NCBI GenBank assembly: GCA_963920705.1
Contig: OY987225.1
Coordinates: 34,263,458-34,327,457 of the forward strand
DNA length: 64,000 nt
Direction: 5' to 3'
Origin: Odiellus spinosus
Lineage: Eukaryota > Arthropoda > Arachnida > Opiliones > Phalangiidae
Of the stretch, positions 57,516 to 64,000 are shown in pieces; the stretch's first letter is position 1, and every line of letters begins with the position of its first letter. The notes beneath the pieces were generated by a model, which was not told the DNA's origin, made no database searches, and saw nothing but the letters and a program-made list of their open reading frames with translations. The translations under genes and the position numbers were made by a program.

Positions 57516-58469
57516 AAAAAGTTTGACTATCAATTGTAGATAATAAAAATAATATATCATTAATTATTCATTGGGTTAGATTAAATATTTAATTATATTT
57601 ATAACGTGATAAAGATAACGTAAAACGATTGAATGCATGAATATATTAAATCTATACTTCAAGAAACTAAAGGCGTAAGCCTTTTACAGTATTCGGATTT
57701 TATCAGTGAACACGTAGTCCTGTCGGGTAAGATTATATTAATAAATTAACACTGATGGCAAAGGTTTTGAAAACCGCCGAGTTTGATATTAATTTAGCGC
57801 CAAAGAGAGTGAGATATAAACGGAATAAATGTTACGAATATTCAAATATCGAACCGACACTCTAAATAACTAATATCTAGTTAATTATAACTTACAAAGG
57901 TATAGTTGCCGACACATCGTTTCATATCGAGTAATGACACCCCGTATTATCTTTCCATAGACTACGGTACAACTCAAAGGCAAAGACCTGATATTAGTAT
58001 ATATATTACATCTTTCTCAACAAACATAGGCTAAAATCAAACGCAATTAGCGTAAGAATAAACCTTGAGGCGAATTAATACATTACGTTAATCGTCATAA
58101 AAATAAAGTAGTCCGTGAAAACTACAATTTAAACGGAAATAAAGTTGGTATTTCACCCATAGTATACAATGCCTTTATTTCTTTATCTATGTCAATAACA
58201 ATAGAAATATCAGGTATCCCTACTCCGCGCGTGCTGTTATCTTAGGGTGGAAAATATACTAAATAAAGTATATAAATGGCGCGCGAGAAATATTCACGTG
58301 ACACGAACCACCCCCTTCCTCCCTTCCCTCCCCCCTCGCGCTTCGTTTAATGATTAATTCACGCGCTTTTCGGTCGCGCGAGATAATTATTTTTATACAT
58401 ATATTTAATAAAGATCGGATTTATGCCTCGAATTGACACCGCGCGCCAACTTAGAGACCCTTTTATTTC
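57516..58469. other. Non-coding stretch, no gene seen
   Basis: Unique sequence, with a CpG-bearing patch at 58270-58380 (ggcgcgcgag, tcgcgcgag). Confidence 0.4.
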
Positions 58470-58779
58470 TTAAAGGGAAAGTGAAAAGAAAACAAAATTA
58501 TTTTTTTATCGATCGGAAAGATTTGGATTTTGGCTTTAAATTAAATGGAAATACCGCGAGTAGTCCTCTTCAAAAGAGGCCCCTATATCTTTGGCTACAA
58601 AATATCATAGAGCGAATAACGCAGCGCGTGTCGCGGGGATTTTATTAAGCCAAAGGTAATAGGGCCGTCTTTTGATTAGTCGAAGTAATGCCAAAATCGG
58701 GTTTCTGAATATGTTTCTAGGAAAACGTATAGATTGAATCAATAAAAAAAAAAAAAAAATATCTTCACCTTCCCTTTAA
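58470..58779. mobile_element. TTAA-ended MITE (310 bp)
   Basis: The left end TTAAAGGGAAAGTGAAAAGA and right end ATCTTCACCTTCCCTTTAA are inverted with few mismatches on TTAA. A plus-strand frame spans part of the interior but has no recognised domain. An A tract lies near the right end. Confidence 0.78.
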
Positions 58780-59420
58780 ATAAATTAAAGTCTATGGATA
58801 ACGCGTAGCCTAGTTTCGCACGCGCTATTAACTCGCGATGGATTTTTTTTTTCTTTTTTAATAGAAACATTGTACATTAAGATAATTACGCAGCAACGTC
58901 GATGTTGCGGTGGCTGCTAGCTGCGCCGTAATTAGGCCCGCGGTTTCACTGGGGCTAAATTAATCTATTTTTATATTATCTGTACGCGTTCGAAGAAGTT
59001 CGTATATATATATCTATATATTTATACAGTGCGTGTTTCGTGGAACTAGGTACAGCGAGCCTTAATTATTGTTTAAATACGAAACCTTTCATTATATTAA
59101 TTTAGTTGATACGCTTTTTGGACAGAGGGGGAGGGGAGGGGGGGGAAGAGGCATATGTACCACCGTATTACGACGTTTCAAATATGCTTTAATGATAGTC
59201 AAATCATTAAGAACATTCTTCTAGGCTAATTACTCAACCAGTGTTGATTTTATATATTATATTATTTTGCTGGAAATACATTTACAGAAATGCCTCTATT
59301 TTTTTGGAATAATTCTGATAGAAAATTTTGACAGTTCTTCCGTATAATATTATTTAGAAATCAAACTTAAATTCCAGAAAAACAAAAATCATATTTTGAA
59401 TACGAAATATTTTCATTTAT
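58780..59420. other. Non-coding stretch, no gene seen
   Basis: Includes an interrupted G tract near 59127-59144. Confidence 0.4.
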
Positions 59421-59422
59421 AT

Positions 59423-59635
59423 CTAAAATATAGAAAATACCTCAAAACCCCGGCAGTCTATTCGCGAAACTACCCTTAATAAACCCGACACCAATTCAAA
59501 CGCTTTCAAAATGTCTAAATGTTCTCTTTTCCCCGTATTATCTTCATTACCTCGATGAGTACTAACAAACATAGCACTCGGTACAATCGGAGTTTGCACC
59601 GTATACAAAACCGAGTTAGCTTTTATTCCTATCAT
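59423..59635 (-). CDS. Candidate exon, unrecognised protein
   Basis: A 70-codon frame from an ATG at 59635 with balanced, soluble-protein-like composition (VQTPIVPSAMFVSTHRGNED, then KREHLDILKAFELVSGLLRV, SRIDCRGFE), unlike the hydrophobic noise of most local frames. Upstream on the minus strand is a pyrimidine-rich tract ending ctttgtaaag (acceptor-like). Near the 3' end gaggtattttc could be a splice donor after residue E65. I do not recognise the family, and no neighbouring exon was identified. It is the best coding candidate outside transposons, but chance cannot be excluded. Confidence 0.25.
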   Translation of the reverse strand: MIGIKANSVLYTVQTPIVPSAMFVSTHRGNEDNTGKREHLDILKAFELVSGLLRVVSRIDCRGFEVFSIF

Positions 59636-59639
59636 TCTT

Positions 59640-60260
59640 TACAAAGAAATAGAAGGCGGTCTAAGATGGCGCGTGCGCGAAATTTAAACTGATTCGTACC
59701 TTGATATAAAATATGAAAGCGCGCGCGCGTCATCACGAGCTTCGGTGATAGAAATCTTCTCGAGAACGCAGCGCGCGTGATGATAGCTTACGTTTTAAAT
59801 CATTTAAATCTTACAAAGAGATAGAAGGTAGGATCTAGGTTCGTACGCGCTGTCGACTTCAACTAAAAACGCGCGCTCTATAATATAATAGCTTTAACGG
59901 CTCAAAGCCTAGCTGTCTTGGGGGAATGAAAAATATATCACTAATTTCAAATTAAAAGAGCAGTTGACGCGAAGGTAAGTTACCATTTAGATCTGTAAGA
60001 AAATGTAGGAACTGACACGAACCGTAGTTTACGCGAGATTGAACTTAAAACTGAGACGAAATTTTAGCGCGAGATCGCGCGCCAAATCACGAGCTACGGT
60101 GAAGATCAGTTTTAAAGCGCTCTACGCGTAAAGCTAGGGTTCCCCTTAACTTTAAGATTTTGTTATCAAGGAGCCTAAGCGTATTATAATTGAACATTAA
60201 AAATGAACGTGACGCGTTGAGATGAACTTTGAAAATGAGGCGTCATAATCAGCTTACGCT
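59640..60260. repeat. CpG-rich block with imperfect internal repeats
   Basis: acaaagaaatagaagg and acaaagagatagaagg recur 170 bp apart. tcatcacgagcttcggtgat and atcacgagctacggtga recur at about 59730 and 60085, each being partly palindromic (tcac...gtga). CpG content is high for this window. Possibly a decayed TIR element. Confidence 0.5.
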
Positions 60261-62256
60261 TAAGGAGCGCGTGTCTAGGTATCGCTTCCCCGTATCTCTA
60301 ACGGACAAAAGGGTGGCGTTTACGGGATATCTAAGCTTCCTAGGCGTTGTAGACTCAAATTGAGATTGATAGGTGTCATCCGACTTCCGTCTTTCTATAT
60401 TTTAACCCCAGTAAAAACCTCCGGTTAATAAATTCAGATTTTTGGCGCATCACGTGTCTCGGACAGGTGCCCTCCCCACCTTTCCCACGAGATGTCACTT
60501 TTCCCGACATAATATCACGGGTCCCTGACTATACTAAAAAGAAGGGAACCAATGAAAGCGCGCCCAGTTAGTAATATAAATAAATATAGGTAAAATATAT
60601 TCCACGATTTTGAAATGCGTGATGATGAGAAAGACCAATAGAGGATTTCAATCAAAGATCGTAAGCCTTGGCTTGAATAACTTCGTTGGAAAAAAATGGT
60701 CGGATATATTATATTTTTGCAAACCGAGAGAAATGAACGTAAAAATTATACGAGATATTAAAATTTAAACGCGGTTCAATAAGAGCTTTAAAATGAGTCC
60801 AAGTACATCGAAATCGGCCCATAAATAACGAAGATATCAAGTTTTTTGTTTAAACCGGAAATAAAATTATTTTCTCGTGACGTAAAGATTATTTCCGGTA
60901 AATTAACAACTTTCTTAATTATGGTCCGATTTTGACGTAATTGGTCTCATTTGAAAACTCTCCTTGAGCTGTACTCAAATAAATTAATTGAAACGGCATA
61001 CAACAAACACCATTAATAGCTTAACTCCCGTATTTAGTAAATTAAAATTTTATATTAAAACAAAAAAGATCCTGAAAACTGGGCGTGCATTATATGGTAC
61101 CTAATGATCCATTCAAAATCGGGGGGTGAAAAAAATGTTAACTTTTACTTTTTATACACCCTTAAAACTCCCAGAATATATATATTTTTTTCTTCATTCT
61201 GGGGTTTGGAGTATAAGTGAAATTACAAATATTACTTTCAGGGGGTTTTCTTCCCATTTGCAGTCGACGGGAGAGTCTAAAGGAAGGGGGTTAGGGTGTA
61301 GGAGGGGATATATCGTAAACGGGGATCCAAAACATTAATCAAATTAATATCGACGCCTTAACAATGCCTAAAATTGCGCCTCAAACCTCCCTTCAACCCC
61401 CCATACCCACCAGATAACGAAAAAATGTCGCGTGGGAATGAATATGGAAAAAAATGGAAACTGCGCAGTCTCAGAATGGCAGGGTACTTAGATGGCTTTA
61501 ACATTATACGAGGGCCTATCAGGATCCATTTACATAAAGTCACTAGAAGCCGAGTGGAGAATTTAGTCGAAAACAGACATTCAAATAAGAATTCGAAATC
61601 GCCTACAAATCTAATATTCAAATATTCGATTATACGTTTTTCAAAAAACGATTATTCGAATTCGCGAATAATCGCGGTTTTGACTAAATGGTAAAAGTGA
61701 CGTCACGAGTAGATCTCTTCCTTACTGGATCGGTAGCTACTCGAATTTTTCGCGCGATTTTTAAGAGGTAGGAGACGTTAGGGTAAATATGCAAATATAT
61801 TCAGTCAAAATTCTTTATACATGAGCGGTGATTCTTAATGTCTATCTCGGCCTAATGTTCGCCCCTTTTAAGCTATATAGCTCGACTTCCAAGTTCGTCT
61901 CACCCCCAAATGTCAGCGTCTAGCCTTAGTATTCTCTCCGTCTTATCTCTATCTCTGAAATACGAAAACGAGAACTAGTCTGGTACTTCTAGGTTGAAAC
62001 AACGGTACCTTTCCGAGACTGAAACGGACTTAAAGTGGAACCCAAATCTACTTAAAACGGTACTTATCGATCGGATAAAGATTCTTTAAGTATTTTATAA
62101 TCTTACTTCTAAACTATCTTATCTGTTCGTATTAATAATGTTATATAGATACTTAACTTTACCTAAAAATATTACAAAGAATTGAAAGTTTTAAAAAGGC
62201 CCAAATGCATTTAATAAGAAAGACCTTTTCAAGGATCCAACATTTTTTTTTTTTTC
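60261..62256. other. Non-coding stretch, no gene supported
   Basis: Overlapping frames on both strands at 61358-61694 (87 and 106 codons) cover a G/C-richer patch. Neither shows a recognised motif. No other feature was recognised. Confidence 0.35.
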
Positions 62257-62487
62257 TTAAAGGGATAGTGAAATAAAAAGGAAATTACGAAATTTCAAAC
62301 GTGGCAAGAATTAAATTGTAAATTGAAAATACTGATTTTTTATCGATTCAGCCTACTAAACGCAAAAACAGAAATCATACGTGTGACGTCATTTGATTGT
62401 TCATAGAAACTAATTTTAATTTAATTACAAAATATAAATCTTTCCCGATTTTAAATTCAACTAAATTCCATTTCACCTTCCCTTTAA
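62257..62487. mobile_element. TTAA-ended MITE (231 bp) carrying a family C remnant
   Basis: The left end TTAAAGGGATAGTGAAAT and right end ATTTCACCTTCCCTTTAA are inverted with two mismatches on TTAA. The interior includes cgtgtgacgtcatttgat, a family C landmark. Confidence 0.8.
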
Positions 62488-63649
62488 AAGGTGACTACAC
62501 GTACACGTAGACGTTGACAATTAGATTTCGCGTATTAACGTCGGTATCTAACAAACGGGGGGTTTTTAATTTTATAAAGCCTAGATAATATTGCTTTTGT
62601 TTTCGGGGGTTTTCATGGGGGGGGGGGGGGGGGTTTAGGAACCAAGGAGGGGCTGTCAGAATAAATGTCGAGCATTAATTTTCCCACGCACCCTTTCATA
62701 CGTATCATAAGTCGCAACCTTAGACGGGTACTAAATTCCAATTGAAAAAACGCTTTTCCAATAATAATTTTGATTATTTATAAGAATGCAATTCTGAGTA
62801 TATATCCCTTTGTTTTATAATATTAACAAATGAAATAAAACATAATTAACGATTTCGGGGATAGAATGGGGAGGGGGGGGGGGTGGGCCAAGCTTTAATG
62901 AACCTCGAATTAATATCAGAGATAATTCGGAGTTGGAATATACGCCTCGGTAATAGTCTAAGGTAATTTTGAGTTCTCCATTATATTAGGTTGGGAAACT
63001 GGGGTTCTTGTTCATAAAGACCTCTCTCTCTCTATGGTGTGTGCGTGTGTGTATATTTGGGCGTTCATTTCCATTTAGCCGATTGTGTCACATCTGCATA
63101 AAGTCCTAATTAACCAAATTAACCATTCTAGCGTATATATCTACATATATATATATAATTTTAAAGGCTGGACCTCGATAACCCCCAAAACAAAGCCCTG
63201 ACATAATAGAACTGAATTAACATGTTTTACATTATAGCTATAACTTGGTTGTAACGCGTGGTCAAGTCAAAAGAAGTTGACCAAGAGATAGTCTAGGGTC
63301 TAGGTACAGTACAATTACTCGCTGTAAATATTGGAACAGATCTTACCAGTTAAAATAAGGTAAGGTTAGGTAAAGGTAATGAGTGCCCGCGACTCCATTT
63401 CTCGCAATAGGATTATTTTGGGTCTTTAGTGATAATGGTAGTAAAATCTGAAGCCTACGATTAGCGTTTACCACTCATAGTATAGAAAGAAAAAAATATA
63501 TTTCCCGCCAAAAAATCGTGTAATTATTAAAACTTGTCTAGAGAAGCATGGGAGTTAAAAAAAAAAAGGTTTACTAAAATATAGAAACGATTTTTTTTAT
63601 TCTCTTATGATCCGAGTTACGCTTTAAGAGTATTAGGCTTCATTTGGTA
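62488..63649. other. Non-coding stretch with G runs and a GT tract
   Basis: A 17-base G run at 62617-62633, another of about 11 at 62873-62883, and tctctctc followed by gtgtgtgcgtgtgtgt near 63024-63052. No gene. Confidence 0.45.
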
Positions 63650-64000
63650 TTAAAGGGAGAATGCAATTGCCCTACAAACTATTTTAAATAACTTATTTCA
63701 TGGAGTATATTTTACTTTATTAAAAAAAATACGGTTTTTAAAGATTAACTTTTAAATTAATTAAAATATACTCCACGAAGTAGCGGTTTTTTTTTAAATA
63801 ATTTCTATTAAGTGATACCATGGGAACAAAGATTAGGTTTAAATTGGGTTAATCCATTGAAAATTACAAATTTTAAACTGGATAATTGTTTAAGTTACTC
63901 CGAAAAAAGGCTTAACAAGGATCCATTGTGAATTGGATATTTTAAAGGGAGAGTTAAAAGAAAAATTAAGTCTTTTTCTAGAAAACTGGCCGCATTCTCC
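63650..64000. mobile_element. TTAA-ended MITE cut by the window end
   Basis: The left end TTAAAGGGAGAATGCAATTG lies at 63650. The window ends in gcattctcc, which is the complement of ggagaatgc, so the matching right end (expected to finish CCTTTAA) lies just past position 64000. A second internal TTAAAGGGAGAGTTAAAAG at 63942 may be another element's left end nested inside. Confidence 0.6.

Noticed and set aside
1-64000. tRNA, rRNA, snRNA, CRISPR arrays and telomeric repeats
   Set aside because: No cloverleaf with matching A and B boxes, no rRNA or snRNA landmark and no TTAGGG-type tract was recognised; the tandem arrays have no spacers and are not CRISPR.

Overview
The window is AT-rich animal-type nuclear DNA, most likely from an invertebrate with repeat-rich intergenic regions. 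Four things point there: no bacterial gene organisation, no confident multi-exon gene, dense short terminal-inverted-repeat (TIR) transposons, and more than a dozen unrelated minisatellites. The one recognisable protein domain is a MADF (Myb/SANT-like) fragment of the kind carried by animal PIF/Harbinger transposons. A few 12-15 bp matches to the bilaterian CTCF core motif hint at a bilaterian. The species cannot be named from the sequence.

Layout. 0-13 kb: a TIR element with an internal 36-bp minisatellite (1529-1926), two copies of a CpG-bearing dispersed family (841, 4517), a 21-bp array (5385-5842), a 30-bp array (9041-9276), and a TTAAAGTG-ended element (11800-12205). 13.7-15.1 kb: a satellite-like block of eight 173-bp units with alternating dimer structure. 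17-25 kb: TTAA-ended MITEs and 32-, 40-43- and 23-bp arrays. 25-29.2 kb: the most informative part, where a 336-bp MITE with a 7-bp target duplication sits inside another repeat family. A second copy of that MITE carries a 571-bp Harbinger-like insertion with a TAA duplication and a MADF remnant. 30-36 kb: a large MITE full of a roughly 24-bp minisatellite, a cruciform-prone hairpin, and 41- and 31-bp arrays. 37-48 kb: a 73-bp minimal MITE, a 31-bp GC-rich array inside a TTAA element, a 23-bp array of about 30 units, a perfect 6 x 30 bp array, a 22-bp array and a 51-bp GC-rich array. 52.6-53.2 kb: a minisatellite that reads as a continuous heat-shock-element array. 53.9-64 kb: further TTAA MITEs and dispersed repeats, with one element cut by the window end.

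How the parts relate. One transposon group, with ends TTAAAGGGA(N)nTGAAA on TTAA targets, accounts for a large share of the dispersed repeats (at least thirteen elements), and several minisatellites lie inside such elements. No gene is supported with confidence. A few open frames with plausible coding character are listed at low confidence. The longest open frames (up to 269 codons) are tandem-repeat artefacts. TIR boundaries, TSDs and repeat periods were read by eye; family consensus sequences were not computed.
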